Of a stretch of 64,000 nucleotides of DNA, positions 24,336-32,887 are shown piece by piece. This DNA comes from Demequina pelophila. Lineage in GTDB: Bacteria; Actinomycetota; Actinomycetes; Actinomycetales; Demequinaceae. The stretch covers positions 305,913 through 369,912 of the forward strand of contig NZ_BBLY01000005.1 of assembly GCF_000971175.1 (NCBI RefSeq). The letters are read 5' to 3'. The notes beneath the pieces are model-generated. The model worked only from the letters and a program-made list of their open reading frames with translations. It searched no databases and was not told the DNA's origin. The position numbers and the translations under genes were made by a program. The first letter of the stretch is position 1. The number at the start of each line of letters is the position of its first letter.

Positions 24336-25247
24336 ATGACCCATCACTCCCCCGCCCGCGCGAGCACGCTCGACGTGCTCGAATCCGAGGGCATCCACAT
24401 CATCCGCGAGGCGGCCGGCGGCGCGCGCCGGCCCGTGCTCCTGTTCTCCGGGGGGAAGGACTCGGTGGTGGTGCTGCACCTGGCCGCCAAGGCCTTCTGG
24501 CCGGGCCGCGTGCCGTTCAACCTGCTCCACGTCGACACCGGGTACAACTTCGACGAGGTGCTCGACTTCCGCGACCGCACGGTCGCGCGGCTGGGCCTGC
24601 GGCTCACCGTCGCGCGGGTGCAGGACTACATCGACGACGGCCGCCTGCGCGAGCGGCCCGACGGCACCCGCAATCCCCTCCAGACCATCCCGCTGCTCGA
24701 CGCGATCGCGGGGCACGGCTACGACGTGGTGTTCGGCGGCGCGCGCCGCGACGAGGAGAAGGCGCGCGCGAAGGAGCGCGTGGTGAGCCTGCGCGACGAG
24801 TTCGGCCAGTGGGACCCGCGCCAGCAGCGGCCCGAGCTGTGGAACCTCTACAACGCGCGGCATCTGCCCGGCCAGCACGTGCGCGTGTTCCCGCTGTCCA
24901 ACTGGACCGAGCTGGACGTGTGGCGCTACATCGCCCGCGAGCGCATCGAGCTGCCGTCGCTGTACTTCGCGCACGAGCGCGAGGTGCTGCGCCGGGACGG
25001 GATGTGGCTGGCGCCGCATCACTCGGTGCGCGCGCGGGCCGGCGAGGCCGCGGTGGCGCGGCGGGTCCGCTACCGCACCGTGGGCGACGCGAGCTGCACC
25101 GGCGCCGTCGAGTCCGACGCCGCTACGCTCGAGCAGATCATCGCGGAGGTCGCGTCGACGCGGCTCACCGAGCGCGGCGCCACGCGCGCCGACGACCGCC
25201 TCTCCGAGGCCGCCATGGAGGATCGCAAGAAGGTGGGGTACTTCTGA
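24336..25247 (+). CDS. cysD: sulfate adenylyltransferase subunit 2
   Basis: The 303-aa catalytic subunit of ATP sulfurylase forms APS from ATP and sulfate. The PP-loop SGGKDS is at 38-43, followed by LLHVDTGYNFDEVLDFRD and the C-terminal KKVGYF typical of the family. AGCGAGGA precedes the ATG. The stop overlaps the cysN start by one base (TGATG). Confidence 0.96.
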   Translation: MTHHSPARASTLDVLESEGIHIIREAAGGARRPVLLFSGGKDSVVVLHLAAKAFWPGRVPFNLLHVDTGYNFDEVLDFRDRTVARLGLRLTVARVQDYIDDGRLRERPDGTRNPLQTIPLLDAIAGHGYDVVFGGARRDEEKARAKERVVSLRDEFGQWDPRQQRPELWNLYNARHLPGQHVRVFPLSNWTELDVWRYIARERIELPSLYFAHEREVLRRDGMWLAPHHSVRARAGEAAVARRVRYRTVGDASCTGAVESDAATLEQIIAEVASTRLTERGATRADDRLSEAAMEDRKKVGYF

Positions 25248-26704
25248 TGACCACGACGACCACGACGTCGACCGAGCCCGACGCCCCGGCGCCGTCCCTG
25301 CTGCGCTTCGCGACCGCCGGGTCCGTCGACGACGGCAAGTCCACCCTGGTGGGGCGGCTGCTGCACGACACGAAGTCGATCCTCGCGGACGCCTACGAGT
25401 CCGTGGAGCGCGCGAGCCGGTCCCGCGGCGCGGAGACGGTCGACCTCGCGCTCCTCACGGACGGGCTGCGCGCCGAGCGCGAGCAGGGCATCACCATCGA
25501 CGTGGCCTACCGCTACTTCTCCACGCCGCGGCGCACCTTCATCCTGGCCGACTGCCCCGGGCACGTGCAGTACACGCGCAACGCGATCACCGGCGCCTCG
25601 ACGGCCGACGCGCTCGTGGTGCTCGTCGACGCCCGCTACGGCGTGGTCGAGCAGACGCGCCGGCACCTCGCGGTGGCGGCGCTGCTGCGGGTGCCGCACG
25701 TGATCGTGGCGGTGAACAAGATCGACCTGCTCGACTTCGCGGCGGGCCCCTTCGAGACCATCGCCCGCCGAGTCCGCTCGCACGCCGAGGCGCTGGGCCT
25801 GCCGGACGTGGTCGCGGTGCCGGTGAGCGCGCTGCACGGCGACAACGTGGCCGTGCGCTCCGAGCGGACCCCCTGGTACGAGGGCCCCACGGTGCTGGAG
25901 GCGCTCGAGACCGCGCCGAGCGTCGACGAGGCGGCGGTTGCCGGGGCCGGGGGTGGTGCGGGGGCCGGGGGTGTTGGCTCGGCCGGGGATGTTGCCGGGG
26001 CCGGGGAAGGACTCGAGGCGAGCGCCGGGGCCGATGCTCGGGCCGGCTGGCGGTTCCCGGTCCAGCTGGTGCTGCGCCCCCAGGACGCGGCCATCGCGCC
26101 CGAGTTCCGCGAGTACCGCGGCTACGCGGGCCAGGTCGCGGAGGGCACCGTGCGCGTGGGCGACGCGGTGGTGGTGCAGCCGTCGGGCTCCCGCACCACC
26201 ATCGCCGCGATCGACACCGCGGACGGGCCCCTGCGGGAGGCGGGCGCCGGGAGGTCGGTCGCCGTGCGGCTCGCGGACGACGTCGACGTGGCACGTGGGG
26301 ACCTGTTGAGCTCGGTGGACGATGCGGCGCCCGCCGCGCGCCGATTCCACGCCCACGTCGCATGGCTGGCGGAGCGTCCCCTGCGGGTGCGCGACCGGGT
26401 GCTGGTGCAGCACGGCTCGGCCGTGGTGCAGGCGATGGTCGCGTCGATCGACGGGGTGCTCGACATCGCGCTTCCGGGGGGCACACTCGATTCCTCGATC
26501 CGCGCGGGCCACGAGCTGCTGCTCAACGACATCGGCGTGGTCGAGCTGCAGCTCGCCCAGCCGCTGGCGGTGGAGGACTATGGCCGCCATCGTCGTACCG
26601 GAGCCTTCGTCCTCGTGGACCCGCAGGACGGCGCGACCCTCGCGGCGGGCACCGCGCGGGCCCAAGCCCCGGGATCCGCGAGCGACGCGTACGTGCGCAT
26701 CTGA
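25247..26704 (+). CDS. cysN: sulfate adenylyltransferase subunit 1 (GTPase)
   Basis: This 485-aa EF-Tu-like GTPase drives APS synthesis by CysD. The G1 loop GSVDDGKS is at 25-32, G3 DCPGH at 102-106 and G4 NKID at 157-160. A Gly/Ala-rich insert at about 230-266, encoded by GCCGGGG-type repeats (25934-26044), separates the G domain from the beta-barrel domain and is not usual for CysN. No CysC kinase domain is fused. Start coupled to cysD; stop overlaps the ABC gene (TGATG). Confidence 0.95.
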   Translation: MTTTTTTSTEPDAPAPSLLRFATAGSVDDGKSTLVGRLLHDTKSILADAYESVERASRSRGAETVDLALLTDGLRAEREQGITIDVAYRYFSTPRRTFILADCPGHVQYTRNAITGASTADALVVLVDARYGVVEQTRRHLAVAALLRVPHVIVAVNKIDLLDFAAGPFETIARRVRSHAEALGLPDVVAVPVSALHGDNVAVRSERTPWYEGPTVLEALETAPSVDEAAVAGAGGGAGAGGVGSAGDVAGAGEGLEASAGADARAGWRFPVQLVLRPQDAAIAPEFREYRGYAGQVAEGTVRVGDAVVVQPSGSRTTIAAIDTADGPLREAGAGRSVAVRLADDVDVARGDLLSSVDDAAPAARRFHAHVAWLAERPLRVRDRVLVQHGSAVVQAMVASIDGVLDIALPGGTLDSSIRAGHELLLNDIGVVELQLAQPLAVEDYGRHRRTGAFVLVDPQDGATLAAGTARAQAPGSASDAYVRI

Positions 26705-27510
26705 TGAGCGCCTCGGTGGTCCTCGAGGACGTCGCCCAGGCCTTCTCGGGCCCGGGCGGCGGGACGCGCCTCGCGCTCGACGGGGTGAGCCTCGAGGTGG
26801 CCGCCGGCGAGTTCGCATGCGTCGTGGGCCCGTCCGGCTGCGGCAAGTCGACGCTACTCGACCTGGTGGCCGGCCACACGCGGCCGCTGCGGGGCTCGGT
26901 CGCCGTGGGCGGCGCACCTGTCGCGGGGCCGGGCGCGGACCGGGTGATGGTGTTCCAGGAGCCGGCGCTGTTCCCCTGGCTGTCCGTGGCGGACAACGTG
27001 GGCTTCGGGCTCAAGCAGACGGGCGTTTCCGCGGGTGAGCGCGCCGCGGCCGTGTCCCACTGGCTCGCCAGGGTGGGGCTCGCGGAGGCGGCCGCGCTGC
27101 ACCCGCATCAGCTGTCGGGAGGGATGCGGCAGCGGGCCGCGCTCGCGCGCGCCTTCGCGATGCGGCCGCAAGTGCTCCTCATGGACGAGCCGTTCAGCGC
27201 GCTCGACGCCCCCGCGCGGGACCGGCTCCACGTCGACCTGCAGGACCTGTGGGCGGAGGCCGGCACCACCGTCGTGTTCGTGACCCACAACGTGCGCGAG
27301 GCCGTCGCGCTCGGCGACCGCGTCGTGGTGCTCGCGAGCGGGCCGGGGCGCGTGATCGGCGAGGTGGAGGTGGGGCTCCGGCGCCCCCGGGTGGTCGAGT
27401 CGACCACGGTCGTCGGGCTCGCCCAGGAGGTGCGCCGCCTCCTCGACGCCGCGGACCAGCTGGGCATCGGGACTCCGCGCGTCGGGAGGGACGGGCATGT
27501 CGTCATCTGA
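26704..27510 (+). CDS. ABC transporter ATP-binding protein, SsuB/TauB type
   Basis: The 268-aa ATPase has Walker A GPSGCGKST, the Q-loop VMVFQEPALFPWLSV, signature LSGGMRQR and Walker B VLLMDEPFSALD, followed by the switch histidine in VTHNVREA. The PALFPWLSV wording is typical of nitrate/sulfonate/taurine importers. Co-translation with cysN points to sulfonate or sulfate uptake. It overlaps the permease gene by 14 nt. Confidence 0.9.
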   Translation: MSASVVLEDVAQAFSGPGGGTRLALDGVSLEVAAGEFACVVGPSGCGKSTLLDLVAGHTRPLRGSVAVGGAPVAGPGADRVMVFQEPALFPWLSVADNVGFGLKQTGVSAGERAAAVSHWLARVGLAEAAALHPHQLSGGMRQRAALARAFAMRPQVLLMDEPFSALDAPARDRLHVDLQDLWAEAGTTVVFVTHNVREAVALGDRVVVLASGPGRVIGEVEVGLRRPRVVESTTVVGLAQEVRRLLDAADQLGIGTPRVGRDGHVVI

Positions 27511-28405
27511 GGCCGCCGCGTCGTCCCCCCGAGCGCCGGGACGGGTCCGCGGGTCGGGGTCACGCGGCCGTGGGCTTGCGTCACGCGGCCGTGGACGGGC
27601 CCCGGCCCGGGGCTCCTGGGCCGCGGCCGCCCCCGCGGCGCGGCGCCTACTCCCCGTGGGCGTCGTGGGGCTGGTGCTGCTGGGCGCGTGGGCGCTGGCC
27701 GGAGCCATGGCCGATGCGCTCCCCGGCCCCGGCGCGACCCTCGCCGAGCTCGCCGCGATGGCGGGCGACGGCCGCGCCCTCTCGATCGGCTGGCGCGTCG
27801 CGGCCTTCATGGGCGGCTGTTTCGCGGCCGCAGCGGCCGCGGGCGTGGCGCTCGGGCTCGTGCTCGGTGCGCACCCCGCGCTCGATCGGGGTGCATCTCC
27901 CTACCTGGCCGCGCTGCAGGCGATGCCGACCTCGATGTGGGTCCCCGTCGCGGCCATCGTGCTGGGCACCTCGCCGTGGTCGCTCGCCGCGGTGGTGAGC
28001 GTGGGAGCGATGCCGGCGATCATGCTGGCCACCCGGACGGCGGTGAAGAACGTGCCGCCGCTGCTGCTGCGCGCGGGTCGGACCTTCGGGGCGCGGGGTT
28101 GGGGACTGATGCGTCAGGTGACGCTGCCCGCGGCGCTGCCCGGCATCGTCACCGGGCTCGAGCTGGGCTGGTCGATCGCGTTCCGCTGCCTGGTCGCCGG
28201 CGAGATCTTCTCGGGGGCGCTCTCCGGGACCGGGATCGGCGACGTGATCTTCCGCTCCCGCGAGAGCGGCGACCTCACGGAGATGATGGCGACCATCCTC
28301 ATCGTGCTCGCGTTCACGATGACGGTCGACAGGCTCGTGTTCGCGCGGGCGCAGCACCGGTTGCGTTCCTCCCGCGGCCTCGTCGACGCGGGGCTGCCCC
28401 ACTGA
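27497..28405 (+). CDS. ABC transporter permease, SsuC/TauC type
   Basis: The 302-aa membrane protein has about six helices and the EAA-like loop SVGAMPAIMLATRTAVKNVPPLLLRAGRTFGARG..., with LPAALPGIVTGLELGWSIAFRCLVAGEI near the end. The first ~45 residues are a Ser/Arg/Gly-rich extension encoded partly by a short repeat (CACGCGGCCGTGG twice near 27561-27594). No substrate-binding protein follows, so the importer must use one encoded elsewhere. Confidence 0.88.
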   Translation: MSSSEAAASSPRAPGRVRGSGSRGRGLASRGRGRAPARGSWAAAAPAARRLLPVGVVGLVLLGAWALAGAMADALPGPGATLAELAAMAGDGRALSIGWRVAAFMGGCFAAAAAAGVALGLVLGAHPALDRGASPYLAALQAMPTSMWVPVAAIVLGTSPWSLAAVVSVGAMPAIMLATRTAVKNVPPLLLRAGRTFGARGWGLMRQVTLPAALPGIVTGLELGWSIAFRCLVAGEIFSGALSGTGIGDVIFRSRESGDLTEMMATILIVLAFTMTVDRLVFARAQHRLRSSRGLVDAGLPH

Positions 28406-28430
28406 CCCGGGCCCGCCGAATTGGTGCGGG

Positions 28431-28486
28431 CCACCCGGCCACCCGGCCACCCGGCCACCCGGCCACCCGGCCACCCGGCCACCCGG
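28431..28486. repeat. 8-bp tandem repeat (CCACCCGG)7
   Basis: Seven perfect tandem copies run into a partial unit, and an isolated copy lies at 28505-28512. The array sits between the permease stop and two copies of the 10-mer motif. Confidence 0.95.
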
Positions 28487-28491
28487 CCACC

Positions 28492-28527
28492 GCATCGTCC
28501 CCCGCCACCCGGCCAGCGCATCGTCCC
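28492..28527. repeat. direct pair of GCATCGTCCC motifs
   Basis: Exact copies at 28492-28501 and 28518-28527, both followed by CCG, lie just downstream of the 8-bp array and just upstream of the GNAT promoter. Confidence 0.85.
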
Positions 28528-28545
28528 CCGTCGCCCGTCCCGACG

Positions 28546-28551
28546 TAGCCT
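28546..28551 (+). promoter_or_regulatory. -10 box for the GNAT gene (leaderless)
   Basis: TAGCCT, 6 nt before the ATG at 28558. Confidence 0.5.
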
Positions 28552-28557
28552 GGCCTC

Positions 28558-29142
28558 ATGATCGAGGTCCATCCGGCGACCGCGGACCGCTGGGACGACG
28601 TGCGCACCATCCTGGGTCCCAAGAGCCTCGACACCCCGTCGTGCTGGTGCCTGTCGATGCGGATCAGCGCCGGCGATCCGCGGGTCAAGGGCCGGCCGCC
28701 GCGCGAGCGCGCGGAGGTGCTGCGCTCGCTGTGCGCGGAGGAGGTGCCGCCCGGCGTGCTCGCCTACGTGGACGGCGAGATCGCGGGCTGGTGCTCGGTG
28801 TCGCCGCGGAGCTCGTACCACCGGCTCGTGCGGTCGCGGGTGATCCCCCGGCTGGACGATGCGCCGGTGTGGTCGGTGGTGTGCTTCGTCGTGCGGGCGG
28901 GCTACCGGCGCCAGGGGCTCGCGGGATCGCTGCTGGACGGCGCGGTCGAGTTCGCGCGGGGCCACGGCGCGACGCTCGTCGAGGGCTACCCGGCCGACAC
29001 GGGCGGCGAGCGGATCGACGTGGCCTCCGCGTACGTGGGGACGCGATCCCTGTTCGAGCGGCACGGCTTCACGATGGCGAGCGAGACCTCGTCGGTCACC
29101 TGTGGACGGCCGCGCGTGCTGATGCGGCGCGCGCTCGACTGA
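28558..29142 (+). CDS. GNAT-family N-acetyltransferase
   Basis: The 194-aa protein has the GNAT beta-bulge/acetyl-CoA motif VVCFVVRAGYRRQGLAGSLLDGAVEFAR (R/QxxGxG/A form), followed by a late SLFERHGF segment. The N-terminus contains three closely spaced cysteines/tryptophan (SCWCLSM). Acetyl acceptor unknown. It has its own leaderless promoter. Confidence 0.85.
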   Translation: MIEVHPATADRWDDVRTILGPKSLDTPSCWCLSMRISAGDPRVKGRPPRERAEVLRSLCAEEVPPGVLAYVDGEIAGWCSVSPRSSYHRLVRSRVIPRLDDAPVWSVVCFVVRAGYRRQGLAGSLLDGAVEFARGHGATLVEGYPADTGGERIDVASAYVGTRSLFERHGFTMASETSSVTCGRPRVLMRRALD

Positions 29143-29186
29143 CGCGCGGCGAATGGTGGGCCCCGGCGAATCCTGACCGGGGGTGC

Positions 29187-29192
29187 AAGAAT
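29187..29192 (+). promoter_or_regulatory. -10 box for rarD (leaderless)
   Basis: AAGAAT within CAAGAAT, 6 nt before the GTG at 29199. The weakest match of the set. Confidence 0.35.
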
Positions 29193-29198
29193 CGCCGA

Positions 29199-30119
29199 GT
29201 GACCGCCACCGACCGCGCCGGGCTCGCGTTCGGAGCGAGCGCGTATCTGCTCTGGGGCCTCTTCCCCCTGCTCATGCACGCCCTCGAACCCGCGGGCGCG
29301 GTCGAGATCACGGCGCATCGCGCGGTGTGGTCGCTGCTGGTCTGCGCCGTCGTGGTCACGGCCGTGCGCGGGTGGGGGCGCCTGCGCGCGCTCGCGGTGG
29401 ATCGACGCGCGCTGCTCACGCTCACCGCCGCCGCGGGACTGATCGCCACGAACTGGCTCGTGTACGTGTACGCCGTGGTGACGGACCGCGTCGCGTCGGC
29501 GTCGCTGGGCTACTACATCAACCCGCTCGTGTCCGTCGCGCTCGGCGTGCTGGTCCTGGGCGAGCGGCTGCGACGTCTTCAGATGGTCGCGGTGGTGGTC
29601 GCCATCGCCGCCGTCGCGGTCATCGGCGTCGAGATGCGCGGGGTGCCGTGGATCTCGCTCGTGCTCGCGGGATCGTTCGGGCTGTACGGGCTCATCAAGA
29701 AGCGCGTGGGCGCCCGCGTGGACGCGCTGTCGGGGCTCACGGTCGAGACGGCCGTGCTGACGCCGGTGGCGCTGGGCGTGCTCGCGTGGATCGCGGCAAG
29801 CGGCGGGGCCACGTTCCTCGCCCGGGGCGAGGAGGGCCTCGGGTGGGGGCACGATGCGCTGCTCGCCTCGACCGGCATCTTCACCGCGGGTGCGCTCCTC
29901 CTGTTCGCGGCCGGGGCGCGCCGACTGCCGCTCTACGTCACCGGCCTGCTCCAGTACATCGCCCCCACCATGATGTTCATGCTGGCCGTGGGCGTGTTCG
30001 GCGAGGACATGCCGGCGGCGCGCTGGGCTGGCTTCGGGCTCGTGTGGGTCGCGCTGGTGGTGCTCACGGCGGACGGGCTGCGCGCGCGGCGGAGGCCGCC
30101 GGTCGCCGAGCCCGTCTGA
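29199..30119 (+). CDS. rarD: EamA-family transporter RarD
   Basis: The 306-aa protein has ten hydrophobic helices in two EamA repeats. It carries the RarD phrases YLLWGLFPL, EITAHRAVWSLL, NWLVYVYAV, LGYYINPLVSVALGVLVLGERL and LLQYIAPTMMFMLAV. Members are predicted drug/metabolite exporters; the natural substrate is unknown. GTG start chosen from spacing to the -10 box and the usual RarD N-terminus. Confidence 0.92.
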   Translation: MTATDRAGLAFGASAYLLWGLFPLLMHALEPAGAVEITAHRAVWSLLVCAVVVTAVRGWGRLRALAVDRRALLTLTAAAGLIATNWLVYVYAVVTDRVASASLGYYINPLVSVALGVLVLGERLRRLQMVAVVVAIAAVAVIGVEMRGVPWISLVLAGSFGLYGLIKKRVGARVDALSGLTVETAVLTPVALGVLAWIAASGGATFLARGEEGLGWGHDALLASTGIFTAGALLLFAAGARRLPLYVTGLLQYIAPTMMFMLAVGVFGEDMPAARWAGFGLVWVALVVLTADGLRARRRPPVAEPV

Positions 30120-30162
30120 CGCGACTCGCCTCGATCCGGCGGTCGCGGCAGTCGCGCCAGTG

Positions 30163-30260
30163 CGACAACCCACTACCCCTGAGGCGCGGCACCTCGCTCA
30201 ACCGACAACCATCTACCCCTCAGGCGCGCGAACCTCGCGGAAGCGACAACCATCTACCCA
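30163..30260. repeat. three direct copies of a ~40-bp repeat between convergent genes
   Basis: Units starting CGACAACC at 30163, 30203 and 30244 (periods 40 and 41) continue as (C/A)(A/T)CTACCC, then AGGCGCG and ACCTCGC in the first two. The third is truncated after the first half. No gene or promoter is expected here because rarD and the polyprenyl synthase gene converge. Confidence 0.8.
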
Positions 30261-30308
30261 TTCCGGTTTGGGTGGGGCGGGGCGGGGCCGGGTGGGGCGG
30301 GTGGCGGG

Positions 30309-31310
30309 TCAGGCCGCGCGGGCCACCAGCGCGTCGGCGAAGGCCTGGAGCGCGTCACGCACCTCGCCCTCGGGGAGGCCCTCGATCGCCTCGGCCGCGC
30401 GGCCGGCCCACGCGTGGGCGAGCGCGGCGGTCTCGTCGACCACGGGATGCGCGGCGAGGCGGGAGACCACGTCGGCCAGCACCGCGTCGTCCGACAGGTC
30501 GCCGTCGATGTCCGCGAGCAGCGCGCGGTCCTCGTCGGTCCCGCGTTCGGCGACGCGGCGGCGCAGCAGCAGCACCGGCATGGTGGGCACGCCCTCGCGC
30601 AGGTCCGTGCCGGGGGTCTTGCCGGTGGTGGCGGCGTCGGAGCGGATGTCGATGACGTCGTCGGCGAGCTGAAAGGCCACCCCGGCGCACTCGCCGTAGT
30701 GGGTCACCTGCTCGACGATGGACCGCGTGCACCCGCCGAACATCGCGCCGAAGCGCGCGGAGGTGGCGATGAGCGACGCGGTCTTGTCCGCGAGCACCTG
30801 GAGGTAGAAGTCGACGGGGTCGTCGGCGTCGGCCGGGCCCACGGTCTCGTGGAGCTGGCCCAGGCACAGGCGCTCGAAGGTCTCCGCCTGGATGCGCACG
30901 GCCTGGGGACCGAGCCCGGCGACCACCATCGAGGCACGCGCGAACAGCAGGTCACCGGTGAGGATCGCGACCGAGTTGCCCCACACCTCGTGCGCGGACG
31001 GGGCGCCGCGACGGGTGGGCGCGGAGTCCATGACGTCGTCGTGATAGAGCGTCGCGAGGTGCGTGAGCTCCACGACGGCGGCCGCGTCGACCACCTCGGG
31101 CCGCGCGCCGTCGCCCAGCTGGGCGCACAGCAGCACCAGCAGCGGGCGCAGGCGCTTGCCGCCGGCGTCGACCAGGTGGCGCGAGGTCTCGTCGGCGAGC
31201 TGGTCGGACTGGGCGACCGCGTCGCGCAGCCGCTCCTCGACCAGGGCGAGCCTGGGGCCGATGCGCGCCTCCAGCTCGGCGTTGCCCAGCGGGGGCGAAG
31301 CGATGGTCAT
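30309..31310 (-). CDS. all-trans polyprenyl diphosphate synthase
   Basis: The 333-aa enzyme elongates allylic diphosphates with IPP, here most likely to make the menaquinone side chain. The first Asp-rich motif is DDVMD (LATLYHDDVMDSAPTRRG), the second DDVIDI; GGKRLRPLL precedes them. The start overlaps the nuoN stop (ATGA), so it is the last gene of the complex I operon. Chain length cannot be read reliably from sequence. Confidence 0.95.
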   Translation of the reverse strand: MTIASPPLGNAELEARIGPRLALVEERLRDAVAQSDQLADETSRHLVDAGGKRLRPLLVLLCAQLGDGARPEVVDAAAVVELTHLATLYHDDVMDSAPTRRGAPSAHEVWGNSVAILTGDLLFARASMVVAGLGPQAVRIQAETFERLCLGQLHETVGPADADDPVDFYLQVLADKTASLIATSARFGAMFGGCTRSIVEQVTHYGECAGVAFQLADDVIDIRSDAATTGKTPGTDLREGVPTMPVLLLRRRVAERGTDEDRALLADIDGDLSDDAVLADVVSRLAAHPVVDETAALAHAWAGRAAEAIEGLPEGEVRDALQAFADALVARAA

Positions 31311-32887
31311 CCGGCGGCTCCGATCAGCAGCACGCCGGCGTTCTCGAACGCGGCGAGGACAGGCCCGGGCACGACGCCCAGGAGCACGATCGCGACGGCC
31401 GTCACGATGACGACGACGCGGGCGAGCGGCGAGTAGTCGATCGCGATCGCGTCCTCCTGGTCCTCGGGCACGTCGGTGAGGAACATCAGCACGACGAGGC
31501 GGACGTAGAAGAACGCGGCCGCGGCGGAGGCGATGACCGCGATGAGCACGAGCGGCCAGCCGCCCTCGGAGATGGCCGCGCCGAACGCGACGAACTTGCC
31601 GACGAAGCCCGCGGTGAGCGGGATGCCGGCGAAGGACAGGAGGAACAGCGCCATCGCGCCGGCGAGCCACGGCGAGCGGCGGCCCAGGCCGGCCCACTGG
31701 CCCAGCCGGGTGGCCTCGCCCAGCACGGTGCCGTCCTCGCCGCGCTCACGCACCTGCGTGATGACGGCGAAGGCCCCGAGCGTGGCGAGCCCGTAGACGA
31801 ACAGGTAGAAGGGCAGCGCCCAGACGGCCTGGTCGGGCAGCCCGGCGAGCGCGACGAGGATGAATCCGGCGTGCGCGATCGAGGAGTAGGCGAGCATGCG
31901 CTTGATCTCGGTCTGCACCAGCGCGACGACGGTGCCCAGCAGCATCGACGCGATCGCGGTCACCCAGATGAGCCACGACAGCTCCCACGCGAGCGGGTGC
32001 AGCGCGACGTAGAGCACGCGGATGAGCGCGGCGGCCGCGGCGGCCTTGGTCGCGGCGCCCATGAAGGCGGTGACCGGGGTGGGGGCGCCCTGATAGGCGT
32101 CGGGCGTCCACGAGTGGAACGGCACGGCGCCCAGCTTGAACAGCAGGCCGACGACCACGAAGACCGCACCCGTGAGGATGATCGGGTCGAGCCCGGAGGC
32201 TCCCACGATCCCCGTGCCCACGCCCGCGAAGGCGGTGGTGCCGGTCGCGCCGTACAGCAGCGCGGCGCCGAAGAGGAACACCGCGGAGGAGAACGCGCCG
32301 AGCAGGAAGTACTTCAGCGCGCCCTCGTGCGACAGGAGCCGGCGACGGCGGGCGAGCGCGACGAGGATGTACAGCGGCAGCGAGAACACCTCGAGCGCGA
32401 CGAACAGGAAGATCAGGTCCGTCACGGAGGTGAACAGCATCATGCCGCCGACCGCGAAGAGCGCGAGCGGGAACACCTCGGTCACCTGCAGGCCCTTGCG
32501 TCGGGCCAGGGTCTCCTCGGTGGAGCCGGGCGACGCCGCGCCGAGCGAGGCGAAAGCCTCCTCCCCCGCGCGGGTGCGGGCGGCGAACAGCAGGGTGCCG
32601 AGCAGCCCGGAGACGAGGAGCACCGCCTGCCACGCGAGCGACTGGCGGTCGACGGTGAGCATGCCCTCGAGGACCACGGTGCCGGCGCCCTTGAGCATGG
32701 CCCACTGGACGATCACGAGTCCGAGCGCGGCGAGCAGCGCGACGAGCGACAGGATCAGCTGGACGAGCCGGCGCGTGGCCGGGGTGCGCACGATCGCCTC
32801 GACGAGGATGGCCAGCGCCGCCGCGCCGAGCACGACGATGAAGGGCGCGGTGGGCGCCCACTCGATGGCGGGGGTGGTGAAGGTCAC
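31307..32887 (-). CDS. nuoN: NADH-quinone oxidoreductase subunit N
   Basis: The 526-aa membrane subunit is a proton-pumping antiporter-like subunit next to the quinone module. It has about 14 helices, with GLLFKLGAVPFHSWTPDAYQGAPTPVTAFM carrying the conserved lysine and proline-broken helix, and YSSIAHAGFILVAL. Overlaps nuoM by 4 nt. Confidence 0.96.
   Translation of the reverse strand: MTFTTPAIEWAPTAPFIVVLGAAALAILVEAIVRTPATRRLVQLILSLVALLAALGLVIVQWAMLKGAGTVVLEGMLTVDRQSLAWQAVLLVSGLLGTLLFAARTRAGEEAFASLGAASPGSTEETLARRKGLQVTEVFPLALFAVGGMMLFTSVTDLIFLFVALEVFSLPLYILVALARRRRLLSHEGALKYFLLGAFSSAVFLFGAALLYGATGTTAFAGVGTGIVGASGLDPIILTGAVFVVVGLLFKLGAVPFHSWTPDAYQGAPTPVTAFMGAATKAAAAAALIRVLYVALHPLAWELSWLIWVTAIASMLLGTVVALVQTEIKRMLAYSSIAHAGFILVALAGLPDQAVWALPFYLFVYGLATLGAFAVITQVRERGEDGTVLGEATRLGQWAGLGRRSPWLAGAMALFLLSFAGIPLTAGFVGKFVAFGAAISEGGWPLVLIAVIASAAAAFFYVRLVVLMFLTDVPEDQEDAIAIDYSPLARVVVIVTAVAIVLLGVVPGPVLAAFENAGVLLIGAAG

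Noticed and set aside
25934..26044. Intein or frameshift in cysN
   Set aside because: The insert is only ~35 residues of Gly/Ala sequence, without splicing motifs, and the frame continues cleanly into the beta-barrel domain.
28431..28486. CRISPR array
   Set aside because: The 8-bp units are contiguous with no spacers, and no cas genes are present.
28491..28527. KOPS/FtsK-like or Chi-like polar signal interpretation of the 10-mer
   Set aside because: Nine copies read one way and thirteen the other, with inverted pairs; a polar signal would be skewed within a 64-kb segment.
30163..30260. Replication origin iterons
   Set aside because: No DnaA boxes, AT-rich unwinding region or replication gene nearby; only three units.
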